NCBI RefSeq assembly: GCF_037976325.1
Contig: NZ_CP150265.1
Span: 2,661,501-2,725,500 of the forward strand
Reading direction: 5' to 3'
DNA length: 64,000 nt
Source of the DNA: Paenibacillus sp. FSL K6-3182
GTDB taxonomy: Bacteria > Bacillota > Bacilli > Paenibacillales > Paenibacillaceae
This document shows positions 9,978 through 18,493 of this stretch, one piece after another. The notes below the pieces were generated by a model. That model was not told where the DNA came from and ran no database searches. It saw only the letters and a list, made by a program, of their open reading frames with translations. Positions within the stretch are counted from its first letter, which is position 1. Each line of letters starts with the position of its first letter. Made by a program: the position numbers and the translations under genes.

Positions 9978-10140
9978 TGAAATGGCGGCAACTATTTGAA
10001 CTAAATGTAAGAGAAGGTTTGGAAATTCGAACATGCCAGGACTTTGGAAAAGTGATGGAGGAGCAATTTCTTAGCTTACTCGTATACGTAGCTGAACAAG
10101 AGAGGAAAATGCTATGCGGGAGGGAGCTGCCAATGCTAGA
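9977..10140 (+). pseudogene. Possible serine recombinase fragment
   Basis: The frame contains FGKVMEEQFLSLLVYVAEQER, which resembles the end of the catalytic domain and long helix E of serine recombinases/resolvases (..QFLSLLVYVAEQER..). The expected basic continuation (KIR.RQ.EGI..AK..G) is only dimly visible after a frameshift near 10110. Upstream catalytic parts are missing. It suggests that a mobile element once sat in this decayed zone. Confidence 0.42.
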
Positions 10141-10339
10141 GTGCTTGTTCGGAGAGCAGTTCTGTCGTTTTAGCTGTCGTTCGTTCATAAATCATAAACA
10201 ATGCCAAGGGGCTCTCTTTTTCTATATTTTAATAAGGCCTTTTTGGATTATCAGAATTGTCTGCTTGCGTAATAATTTTGACCATCCTTTTTAATAGATT
10301 TCATTAAAATGAAGTAGAAATAAGAGGAGGATGGTAGGC

Positions 10340-11296
10340 ATGAACGTCGGATTAATTGGGTGCGGCGCGATGGGAAGAGTATACGTTGATCGTTTGATGA
10401 GGATGAAGGGAGTACAGGTAACGGCAGTCTGCCATCCCGAGTGGGCGAAAGCAGCTTCGTTAGCAGAGTTTTCGCAGGCAAGAATCTATACATCTTACAG
10501 CGAAATGATCACACGTCCGGATATCGATATCATCTGCGTGACTTTGCCGACTTACTTGCATAAGGAATATGTGCAGCTGGCTCTAGGGGCTGGAAAACAT
10601 GTGATCTGCGAGAAACCGCTATCACTTACCGAGGAGGATTGCTGGGAATTAATAGAGACAAGCCGGGCAAAAGGTGTTAAATTGTGTGTCGCCCATGTCG
10701 TTAGATTTTTTCCGGAATATAAGGATGCCCGCCTGCGGCTGCAATCAGGGGAAGTTGGAGCGGTTAAGTCCGTGCGTACTATAAGAGCAAGTCTAACGCC
10801 AGCGGAGAACAGCTGGTTTCTGGATAAGCGAAAAAGCGGCGGTGTTGTGTTTGACCTTATGATCCATGATATCGATTACGTGCTTTGGCTTCTTGGAGAT
10901 CAAATTACGCAAATAAGAGCTAAAATTGTAGCTCTCGAAGGTGGGGAGCAAGCGTTGGCATGGCTCTATTATGCTGACGGTACTAAGGTTAGCTTAGAGG
11001 CTGTTTGGGGGGCGACTGACTTTCATGCCGGGTTTGATATAACGGGAGAACAGATGGTTCTTAGTTCAAACGGCTTCAATGAGGATATTGTGAGCGATAA
11101 TAAGGTGGTTCAGAACCATTCACCGGATCGAGGTGTGATCATACCTGAAAAGTCAGAGCTTGAAGACCCCTATTATTTCCAGCTGTCAAGCTTTATTCAG
11201 GCAATCGAGATGAATAGTCCGCTTCCTATAACGGCGGAAGAAGCTTGTTCCGCCGTTAGAATTGCAAATCGGATAGTGAGGTGCATTGAATCTTAA
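10340..11296 (+). CDS. Gfo/Idh/MocA-family NAD(P)-dependent oxidoreductase
   Basis: This 318-residue dehydrogenase has an N-terminal Rossmann fold with the dinucleotide loop GLIGCGAMGRVY, the EKPLSL motif (catalytic Lys of the family), and a C-terminal alpha/beta domain. HDIDYVLWLLG lies in the substrate-site helix. Such enzymes oxidise sugars, inositols or sugar acids with NAD(P). The ATG at 10340 is used because GAGGAGG ends at 10330, which would leave no spacing to the ATG at 10331. It opens locus B, transcribed toward the convergent AraC gene; their coding ends overlap by four bases. Confidence 0.9.
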   Translation: MNVGLIGCGAMGRVYVDRLMRMKGVQVTAVCHPEWAKAASLAEFSQARIYTSYSEMITRPDIDIICVTLPTYLHKEYVQLALGAGKHVICEKPLSLTEEDCWELIETSRAKGVKLCVAHVVRFFPEYKDARLRLQSGEVGAVKSVRTIRASLTPAENSWFLDKRKSGGVVFDLMIHDIDYVLWLLGDQITQIRAKIVALEGGEQALAWLYYADGTKVSLEAVWGATDFHAGFDITGEQMVLSSNGFNEDIVSDNKVVQNHSPDRGVIIPEKSELEDPYYFQLSSFIQAIEMNSPLPITAEEACSAVRIANRIVRCIES

Positions 11297-12207
11297 TCCT
11301 TTGAAGCATCGAATTGAGGGGAGGAGGTTACTGGCTCCCTTAAGTGCTTTAGCCGATATTCGCGTGGTGATACTCCTTCGATTTTCATAAAGACCCTGGA
11401 GAAGGTGCGAAAGGATTGAAAGCCAGCTTCCAAGGAGGCATCCAGTATAGACATGCTTGTGTTCAGCAGAAGGCCGGTAGCTCTCCTAATCCGAAGGCTG
11501 TGCAAATATTGAAGGAACGTTGTTCCCATTACTTCCTTGAACGCTAGACTAATGGCGGAGACGCTGGTATCGAATTGGCTGGAGAGCATTTCAAGGGATA
11601 AGTCGTTAATATAGTGGGTATTCACGTATTGAATAACATTCCATATCAACTTTTTATTGCGGTAATTGGAGCTTGGCGGCGTGAGATTATTTCTTCTTTG
11701 ATGAGCGCGGAAATAGATAATCAGGGCTTCGATCAGTTTGCTGCGAATATACGAATTTTTAGCCAGCTTGTCTTCTTGGTATTCTAGCCGCATTTTTTCA
11801 AGGCAGGCTCTCATTTCGGCATAAGGGTGTGAATCGAGATCTAAATAGGATGTGGATCCGTCATTCGTTCCTAAAATGATCGTGCCGAATTCCGCCTCCA
11901 TTGTGGATCCAAACAGCAGGCTTATATCGAACATGCAACAAATCACTTCTACTCCAGTATCATCGCAAAATATTTCGTGCATATCATGGGGGCGTAAAAA
12001 AGTGACTGTTCCTGGTTGAAGTTTATGCGGACTCCCGTTTATGAATTCGGTTCCGGTTCCGCTAACGACGAGGGATAGTTCGAGCACATCATGGTGGTGC
12101 AAAGCATAATGCTTATGGAGCGTATGCGTTGTAACTACGCACGAAAACTTGCGACTCACTGCTCCAGATAAAGACAGAACATCTTCATATTCCGGAAACA
12201 TTACCAT
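11293..12207 (-). CDS. AraC-family regulator with cupin sensor domain
   Basis: 304 residues on the minus strand. An N-terminal cupin-like sensor domain (LHHHDVLELSLVVSGTG, then PGTVTFLRPHDMHE) is followed by a C-terminal AraC DNA-binding domain (LSLEMLSSQFDTSVSAISLAF, ending GVSPREYRLKH). It is divergent from the ceramidase-like gene and probably controls locus B from the shared intergenic region 12208-12323. The second ATG at 12201 is an alternative start. Cupin-AraC regulators usually bind a sugar directly. Confidence 0.9.
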   Translation of the reverse strand: MVMFPEYEDVLSLSGAVSRKFSCVVTTHTLHKHYALHHHDVLELSLVVSGTGTEFINGSPHKLQPGTVTFLRPHDMHEIFCDDTGVEVICCMFDISLLFGSTMEAEFGTIILGTNDGSTSYLDLDSHPYAEMRACLEKMRLEYQEDKLAKNSYIRSKLIEALIIYFRAHQRRNNLTPPSSNYRNKKLIWNVIQYVNTHYINDLSLEMLSSQFDTSVSAISLAFKEVMGTTFLQYLHSLRIRRATGLLLNTSMSILDASLEAGFQSFRTFSRVFMKIEGVSPREYRLKHLREPVTSSPQFDASKD

Positions 12208-12323
12208 GTCGATTTACCCCCCGATTTCTTCACTGTTTTCTTTTTATTGACCAGGTAAATAAAAAAAATGACCGAATTCTTTATGAAATGTATTATAACA
12301 TAGAAATCGAAAGGAGTGATTCT
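12208..12323. promoter_or_regulatory. Divergent promoter region of locus B
   Basis: This 116-base, A/T-rich intergenic stretch separates the AraC regulator (minus) from the ceramidase-like gene (plus). TTGACC at about 12247 and TATTATAA at about 12291 are promoter-like but not well spaced to each other. GAAAGGAG at 12309-12316 is the ribosome site of the plus-strand gene. The regulator's operator is expected here, but no clear repeat is visible. Confidence 0.4.
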
Positions 12324-13625
12324 GTGGAACTTCAATTGAGTGTCGGTACAGCCAAAGTCGATATCACTCCACCATTCGCTTTGCCGCTCGCTGGATTTGC
12401 CAGCCGGAACAATCGAAACTTCGAGAACATCGATAGCCGCTTGTACTTGCGAACGTTTTATTTCCAACAACACTCTACGGATGGTTCAAAGTTACAGTCG
12501 CTGCTCTTGTCTGCCGATATTCTGTTCTGGTCGGAAGAACTGGCTGATCAACTGCGCATGCGAATTGAGCGGCAGTGGGGAATCAAGGTGGACGCCATTA
12601 TTCTACATGCCACCCATACGCACTCCGGTCCGGCCATTTCAATGCGAACAATTGGGATAGGAGAGCCTGATCCGAATTACCTCGTTTTTTTGGAACAAGC
12701 GGTAATGCAGAGTGTGGAACAGGCAGTAGGCGATGCCGAGCCTGTGAACATACAGATGGGAAAAGGCATATCCGAAATCGGCGTAAATCGCAGGAAGAAG
12801 AATGGGGACCAAATTGTGTTGTCTCCTAACCCCGAAGGAGTGACCGATCCTGAGCTAAGGGTATACGTCTTTACTACTCTCTCAGGGAAGAAGAAGGGGG
12901 TGCTAACCCACTTTGCCTGTCATCCAACGTTAACGGATCGCAATTCGGTATCCTCTGAATTTTGTGGTTACGCGATGGAACGGCTGGAGAACCGTTACGA
13001 CTCCTTGACGGTATGCGCTTATCTTCAAGGCTGCTGCGGCGATATTAATCCCGTTAAGCCTAATGTTGCCGAAAGCAATCAGGATGTCATTTCCATCGTA
13101 GGACAAAGATTTGCTGACGATGTAGATGCGATCCTATCTGGAGAACTTGAATGGCTTGAACCCAATGTGTTGTCTAGTAGGCGGTCGATTGCAGTACTCC
13201 CCTTTGCAGAAATACCTACGAAGGATAAGCTGCAGCGAGTCGTGGATGAATCGGCTTCAGCCGACGTCCGCAAGTGGGCTCAAAGTTTCTTGGAGCAACC
13301 CGACAAGCTCAGGAAGCAATTCCGATTTGAAATAACAAAGCTAGAAATAGCCGAAGGGTTAACATTCATAGCTATGAATGGCGAAATGGTCGTGGAATAC
13401 GGCTTGTTCTTGAAAAGCTGCTCCCCGGTCCTAGTCCCTCTGGCTTATAGCAATGGAATGATCGGATATATTACAACCGCTAATCAGCTGCAGGAAGGCG
13501 GATATGAGCCGATTGAATCCGTCACTTATTTCGGCCTTCCTTGTCCCTTCGACCAGGCTGTTGAAGCGGAAGTGAAAAAACAACTTATGGCTATTATCGA
13601 TGAGCCAAAAAACGAGGAGGAGTAA
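12324..13625 (+). CDS. Neutral/alkaline ceramidase-like protein
   Basis: About 433 residues, starting at GTG 12324 after GAAAGGAG. It has the neutral/alkaline non-lysosomal ceramidase N-terminal fold: VGTAKVDITPP near the start, HATHTHSGPAIS with the metal-binding His cluster near residue 100, ACHPTLT near 195, and GCCGDINP near 235. No signal peptide is seen. In Paenibacillus such proteins are common inside sugar-utilisation loci, where the substrate is probably not ceramide but another amide- or ester-linked compound. It is followed after four bases by the aminotransferase gene, so the two are co-transcribed. Confidence 0.78.
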   Translation: MELQLSVGTAKVDITPPFALPLAGFASRNNRNFENIDSRLYLRTFYFQQHSTDGSKLQSLLLSADILFWSEELADQLRMRIERQWGIKVDAIILHATHTHSGPAISMRTIGIGEPDPNYLVFLEQAVMQSVEQAVGDAEPVNIQMGKGISEIGVNRRKKNGDQIVLSPNPEGVTDPELRVYVFTTLSGKKKGVLTHFACHPTLTDRNSVSSEFCGYAMERLENRYDSLTVCAYLQGCCGDINPVKPNVAESNQDVISIVGQRFADDVDAILSGELEWLEPNVLSSRRSIAVLPFAEIPTKDKLQRVVDESASADVRKWAQSFLEQPDKLRKQFRFEITKLEIAEGLTFIAMNGEMVVEYGLFLKSCSPVLVPLAYSNGMIGYITTANQLQEGGYEPIESVTYFGLPCPFDQAVEAEVKKQLMAIIDEPKNEEE

Positions 13626-13629
13626 CAGC

Positions 13630-14826
13630 ATGCAGAAGTTAAGATTAGCAATAGATGGTGGAAGCCCGATAAGAACGCACCCATTTCCCAAGTGGCCGAT
13701 ATTCGGAGACTTGGAAGAAAAGCTTATGTTGGAGGCCGTTAGATCGGGGAACTGGGGAGGTGTGGATCCAGATAAAATCAAATTATTTGAGGAAAAATTT
13801 GCCTGTCTGCAGGATGCGAAATACGCCGTAACAGTCAACAATGGCACAATTGCCATTAGCATTGCTTTACTGGCTGCAGGTGTAGATGCCGGCGATGAGG
13901 TTATCATGCCCCCTTATACGTTCATTGCTACCGCTACCGCAGCATTATTGATTGGCGCTATTCCAGTATTTGTGGATGTAGATGAGTCCATGCTGATCGA
14001 TCCGGACAAAATAGAAGCAGCGATCACTCCAGCTACCAAGGCGATTATCGCAGTGCATATTGCCGGTGCTCCAGCCAACATGACACGCTTGCGGCAAATT
14101 GCGATGACAAATAAACTAGCTTTAATTGAAGATGCCGCGCAGGCAGTAGGAGCCAAATGGGAAGACCAAGGGGTAGGAGCTCTAGGTGATCTGGGTACCT
14201 TCAGTCTCCAATCCAGTAAAAATCTCAATAGCGGTGAGGGCGGAGTCATTGTGAGCAACGATGAGGAATTAGCCGATCATGTCTGGTCAATTCATAACTG
14301 TGGTCGTGTTCGCAACGGTAGATGGTATCAGCACGAGCGCATTGGCTGGAACTTCAGGTTCAGTGAGGTGCAAGCTGCGCTTGCGCTTGCACAGTTGAGC
14401 AGAGTGGAAGAACAGATGGAAATTCGCCAGCTCAGCGCAAATAATTTGGATGGACTCTTGCAACAAATTGAAGGAATCCAGCCCGTGAAGTATGATAGCA
14501 GGATTACGAAGCATGCGAACCATCTTTATATGTTCAAGCTGGATAGAGACATTACAGACAGAATTGTTAAAGAAGATTTTATCCGCAAGTTGAATGCAGA
14601 GGGTATACCGGCAACGGCAGGTTACGTCCCACTTAACAAGAATTCCGCCATTATCGATCGAATCCACAAGCTGGTTGGAGAAGTTAGGACTAACAGCTGT
14701 CCGGTAGCAGAAAAAGCCGCCGAACTTGAATTGCTCTGGTTACACCAGAACGTTCTTCTTGGATCCGAGAGAGATATGGAAGATATTGCGAATGGTATCA
14801 ACAAAGTAATTCAATCCTATTTATAG
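13630..14826 (+). CDS. DegT/DnrJ/EryC1-family PLP-dependent sugar aminotransferase
   Basis: 398 residues with the features of sugar aminotransferases: AVTVNNGTIAISIALLAAG (cofactor phosphate region), EDAAQAVGAKW (pyridine-ring Asp) and FSLQSSKNLNSGEGG with the Schiff-base Lys at about K197 (the SSKNL variant is typical of the family). Members convert keto-sugars to amino-sugars or, in aminocyclitol pathways, keto-cyclitols to amines. ATG 13630 follows GAGGAGG at 13614-13621. With the dehydrogenase at 10.3 kb it could form an oxidation/transamination pair acting on an amino sugar or cyclitol; that pathway is inference. Confidence 0.87.
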   Translation: MQKLRLAIDGGSPIRTHPFPKWPIFGDLEEKLMLEAVRSGNWGGVDPDKIKLFEEKFACLQDAKYAVTVNNGTIAISIALLAAGVDAGDEVIMPPYTFIATATAALLIGAIPVFVDVDESMLIDPDKIEAAITPATKAIIAVHIAGAPANMTRLRQIAMTNKLALIEDAAQAVGAKWEDQGVGALGDLGTFSLQSSKNLNSGEGGVIVSNDEELADHVWSIHNCGRVRNGRWYQHERIGWNFRFSEVQAALALAQLSRVEEQMEIRQLSANNLDGLLQQIEGIQPVKYDSRITKHANHLYMFKLDRDITDRIVKEDFIRKLNAEGIPATAGYVPLNKNSAIIDRIHKLVGEVRTNSCPVAEKAAELELLWLHQNVLLGSERDMEDIANGINKVIQSYL

Positions 14827-14977
14827 TGCAATAGATTTATAAGTGAGTGCAGGCTTCGCAGTATACGGTCTAGTTTCAAAGGATTGGTCAAATGCTTTGA
14901 AGGATCGCGACCTCAGGCAGTTGACCGCCTTGCAAACATAAATAATGAACCACACTAGACGAGAGGGGTATCACTAA

Positions 14978-16585
14978 ATGAAGAAAATTTGGGTTATCGT
15001 CATCGCATTAGCACTCATTCTTTCCGCGTGTTCTAGTAAGGGAAACAAAGGAAACGAGCTCAGTCCGAATAGTGAAGGGAAAGAAAGCACCGATAGTAAT
15101 AATGAAAGCGGTACCAAAAACCCGGATTCGGGCAATAAATCCATAAAGGTACTGCTTTCCCATGCAGAAGCGGAGTATGCCAAAACTGTAAAAGCAGAAG
15201 ATTCCTATATCAAAGAATTAAACAAGTTATCGGGTTATAATCTCAGTTTTGATTTTCTTGGACATTCAGACTACGATCAACAGCTCTCTCTGCGTTTTGT
15301 TTCTGGGGAATTGGCTGATTTGGTCCGGACGCCCAGTATCGATTCTACCATTCATAAGGATGCGGTTGAACAGGGTATCTTCAAAGAATTAGGTTCCTTG
15401 ATTGATCAGTACGGTCCAAACCTCAAAAAACGCATTCCCGAAACCGCATGGAACAGTCCACGTGTACAAAAGGACGGGAAAATTTACGGCATTCCAGTTC
15501 TTGTCGGAACGGCAAACGACAGAATCGGTTTTATCCGCCAGGATTGGCTCGACAAACTTAACCTAAAGCAACCGGAAACGATTGACGAGTGGCTCAACTA
15601 TTTCGAGCAGGTTAAGGTTCAGGATGTGAACGGAAATGGTGATCCGGACGACGAATACGGCTATACGATGTTTGAGGGAGTGGGATGGAGCTCGATGTTC
15701 TTCGGATCGTTTGGTGTTGATCCCGGAACCTGGCACATGCAGGATGGCAAGCTAATTCCTGATATGATCAGCCCTAAGATGAAGGAAGCAATTGAATTTT
15801 ATAGAATGCTATATGAGAAAGGTTATGTCAATCGTGATTTGTTCACGAAGAAGGAAGCGGATTTCCGCGCAGATATTTATAACGGCAAGTCGGGAAGCTT
15901 TGCTGCCGCTGTCTATCAATACACACCAGACTTCAGTGCAACCAATGCACCGAAGAAGTTTGTCAACGAGCCGGACAAGGTCGAAATCTCGATGGTTGCT
16001 CCACCGGCGGGACCTAGAGGCGAAAGAGGCTTGGGACCCGTGTCCGACGGCATTTATTTCGTATGGGTGATTCCTGACAAAGTTAAAAATCCCGAAGAAA
16101 TCATCAAGTATCTCGATTGGGCATGGAGTGATCCGGAGGCTGATAAGTTTTTCGCCTATGGAATTGAGGGCTCCAACTATACCGACGAAGGCGGAGAGCT
16201 CAAATATGATGTTTCGGCTCCCGTGAATGCGGACAAAAATGCGTTCCAAATGTTCCAATTGTCCATCAACCCCCGTGAAATCGGGTTCAACAACGATCTG
16301 GTATTAAAAACGCTGCCGGAATCGGAAAAGATAATTGCAGGCTATAAGCTCTCGGCGGATATTGCAATGCCGCATGATAGTCTGTATATGCCGCCGCTTG
16401 TCACCTTCCAGAATAACCCGGAGATATCGACTTGGGGAACGATGTTCGTCGAGATGTTCTCCAAGATCATGACGGGAAGTCAACCGATCGATGCCTTTGA
16501 CAAATTTGTTGCGGACTGGAATAAACGCGGCGGAGATAAAGCAATTGATGAAGCAACGCAATGGTATAATGCGTTCCATAAATAA
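14978..16585 (+). CDS. ABC transporter extracellular sugar-binding lipoprotein (locus B)
   Basis: 535-residue binding lipoprotein with a signal peptide and lipobox (ALILSACSS; Cys about residue 18), then a Ser/Asn/Lys/Glu-rich linker. The body contains IRQDWLDKLNLKQPETIDEW and DVNGNGDPDDEYGY, the hallmark of LplA-type binding proteins that feed LplB/LplC permeases. The DVNGNGDPDDE segment is a likely calcium-binding loop. Ribosome site AGAGGGG precedes the ATG. The two permeases follow directly, completing an importer except for the ATPase, which in this group is usually a shared MsmX-type protein encoded elsewhere. Confidence 0.93.
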   Translation: MKKIWVIVIALALILSACSSKGNKGNELSPNSEGKESTDSNNESGTKNPDSGNKSIKVLLSHAEAEYAKTVKAEDSYIKELNKLSGYNLSFDFLGHSDYDQQLSLRFVSGELADLVRTPSIDSTIHKDAVEQGIFKELGSLIDQYGPNLKKRIPETAWNSPRVQKDGKIYGIPVLVGTANDRIGFIRQDWLDKLNLKQPETIDEWLNYFEQVKVQDVNGNGDPDDEYGYTMFEGVGWSSMFFGSFGVDPGTWHMQDGKLIPDMISPKMKEAIEFYRMLYEKGYVNRDLFTKKEADFRADIYNGKSGSFAAAVYQYTPDFSATNAPKKFVNEPDKVEISMVAPPAGPRGERGLGPVSDGIYFVWVIPDKVKNPEEIIKYLDWAWSDPEADKFFAYGIEGSNYTDEGGELKYDVSAPVNADKNAFQMFQLSINPREIGFNNDLVLKTLPESEKIIAGYKLSADIAMPHDSLYMPPLVTFQNNPEISTWGTMFVEMFSKIMTGSQPIDAFDKFVADWNKRGGDKAIDEATQWYNAFHK

Positions 16586-16640
16586 CGATAATCGTGGATT
16601 GCGCTGCATGCCTCATGCATGCAGCGTGGTTCGCGAATGA
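16586..16640 (+). terminator. Weak stem-loop after binding-protein gene
   Basis: GCTGCATGCC..GCATGCAGC can pair (about 16603-16626) without a following T run. Such hairpins between binding protein and permease genes often stabilise the upstream mRNA rather than stop transcription. Confidence 0.4.
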
Positions 16641-16694
16641 TCAGTAAAGCTGAAAAAGCATGTTGGCCATCCACAAGAATCGGCAGGTGATGTT

Positions 16695-17594
16695 ATGAAT
16701 AGGCGGTTAGTTTTACGCGACAAATGGATTCTCATCTTGTTCGCTTTGCCTGGATTGCTCTATTTTTTAATATTCAAATACGTTCCACTACTTGGCAATG
16801 TCATTGCCTTTCAGGACTATAACATCTTCAAAGGAATTTTACACAGCCCGTGGGTTGGCTTTGCTCAATTCAGGCGGATGTTCGGTTTCGAAGATTTTTA
16901 TGAAGTGTTTCGCAACTCGGCGAAGCTTGGCGTCTATTCGCTGTTGTTCGGTTTCCCTGCACCGATCATCTTAGCGTTGCTGCTGAATGAACTGAAATCG
17001 ATGGCGTTTAAGAGAATCGTACAAACTGTTGTCTACATGCCTCACTTCTTGTCATGGGTTATCGTCGGATCAATCTTCATTAATCTACTTTCTTACGATG
17101 GCATTATTAATACAATAGCTAGTCAAATGGGTATAGAAAAGATTGACTATGTAACGCAAGGAAACACTTTTATAGCCGTACTGATATCCACTGGAATCTG
17201 GAAAGAGGTTGGGTGGGGCACCATTCTCTATCTGGCGGCACTATCCGGAATTAATCCGAATTTCTACGAAGCTGCCATGGTTGACGGCGCCAGCAGATGG
17301 AGACAAATGTGGAGCATTACACTGCCCTTATTGATGCCGACGATGGTTGTCGTACTGCTTCTCTCGATTGGGCATATTTTGGACGCGAATGTAGAGCAGG
17401 TGCTGATTTTCCTGAATCCGCTAGTTAGGGATGTTGGAGAAGTGTTCGATACGTATGTATATACTTTCGGTTTGGTAGGCGGCCAGTACAGCTATACGAC
17501 AGCAATTGCCTTATTTAAAGCCGTGGTAGGCATTGTACTTGTATTCGGGCTGAATGCGCTCAGTCGTAAAACAACCGGAGAGAGCCTTTACTAA
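16695..17594 (+). CDS. LplB-type ABC sugar permease
   Basis: 299 residues, six predicted membrane helices, beginning with the WILILFALPGLLYFLIFKY segment typical of LplB/UgpA permeases. The EAA loop that contacts the ATPase reads YEAAMVDGASRWRQMWSITL (about residues 193-212), with the conserved EAA and G. A ribosome site (GGCAGGTGAT) precedes the ATG. It works with the following permease and the binding protein before it. Confidence 0.93.
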   Translation: MNRRLVLRDKWILILFALPGLLYFLIFKYVPLLGNVIAFQDYNIFKGILHSPWVGFAQFRRMFGFEDFYEVFRNSAKLGVYSLLFGFPAPIILALLLNELKSMAFKRIVQTVVYMPHFLSWVIVGSIFINLLSYDGIINTIASQMGIEKIDYVTQGNTFIAVLISTGIWKEVGWGTILYLAALSGINPNFYEAAMVDGASRWRQMWSITLPLLMPTMVVVLLLSIGHILDANVEQVLIFLNPLVRDVGEVFDTYVYTFGLVGGQYSYTTAIALFKAVVGIVLVFGLNALSRKTTGESLY

Positions 17595-17610
17595 CTTAGG
17601 AGGTGGAATC

Positions 17611-18477
17611 GTGCGTAAACTTATTGCTTTTCAAGCCCTTTTGGTCACTATTTTGACCGCTCTAAGCTTAATCATGTTGGCTCCGTTAATTCACATCCTG
17701 TCGGTTTCCTTAAGTTCACCGCTTTATGCACAGGCTAAGTTAGTCTATTTCTGGCCCAAAGGACTGCAGTTTGCCGTTTACAAAAAAATAATTTCGATGG
17801 ATGAAATGTGGAGGGCGATGGGCGTCAGTGTCTACATTACCATTGTCGGCACGTTAATTACACTGGCTCTCACGTCCATGATTGCTTTCGCGCTCTCTAG
17901 AACGACCATGCCAGGTCGAACGTGGATTATGCGGCTCATTGTACTTACTTTTATTTTACCCGCACCACTTATACCGGGCTTTCTGCTTGTCAAATCTCTC
18001 CATATGCTCGATACGCTCTGGTCATTGATGATACCGGGAGCAACAAGCGCCTTTTATGTGATCATAATGCGAACCTTTTTCCGGAATGTTTCCGGAGAGC
18101 TGTTCGATGCCGCGAAGATGGACGGCTGCAGCGAGGCGGGCATCTATTTCCGTATCGTGCTGCCCTTATCGACGGCTGTTATTGCCACCATCGGTCTCTT
18201 CCATGCCGTTTATCAATGGAACACTTACTTTTCCGCACTTGTTTTCATCAGGGACAAGACACTCTATCCTTTGCAGGTGCTGTTGCAGAACCTAGTCGCT
18301 AAGAAAGGTTTGAACAACTTCATGGGGGAGGTACAGTTCGAACTAAATATGCCTGTTACGCCAGAAATGATGAGCGCAGGTATTATTATTTTTGCTACGG
18401 TGCCAATTCTGGTCGTCTACCCGTTCCTGCAAAGATATTTTGTCAAAGGCGCAATGCTGGGATCGCTTAAAGAATAA
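17611..18477 (+). CDS. LplC-type ABC sugar permease
   Basis: About 288 residues from GTG 17611, which follows AGGAGGTGG at 17598-17606. The ATG at 17554 lies inside the previous gene and has no ribosome site. It has six membrane helices, an EAA-type loop (LFDAAKMDGCSEAGIYFRIV) and the C-terminal VYPFLQRYFVKGAMLGSLKE signature of LplC/MsmG permeases. Partner of the preceding permease in locus B. Confidence 0.93.
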   Translation: MRKLIAFQALLVTILTALSLIMLAPLIHILSVSLSSPLYAQAKLVYFWPKGLQFAVYKKIISMDEMWRAMGVSVYITIVGTLITLALTSMIAFALSRTTMPGRTWIMRLIVLTFILPAPLIPGFLLVKSLHMLDTLWSLMIPGATSAFYVIIMRTFFRNVSGELFDAAKMDGCSEAGIYFRIVLPLSTAVIATIGLFHAVYQWNTYFSALVFIRDKTLYPLQVLLQNLVAKKGLNNFMGEVQFELNMPVTPEMMSAGIIIFATVPILVVYPFLQRYFVKGAMLGSLKE

Positions 18478-18493
18478 TAGAGGAGGTTATTAA

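Noticed and set aside
11293..11296. Four-base overlap of convergent genes as something unusual
   Set aside because: Short convergent overlaps are common in bacterial genomes and need no special explanation.
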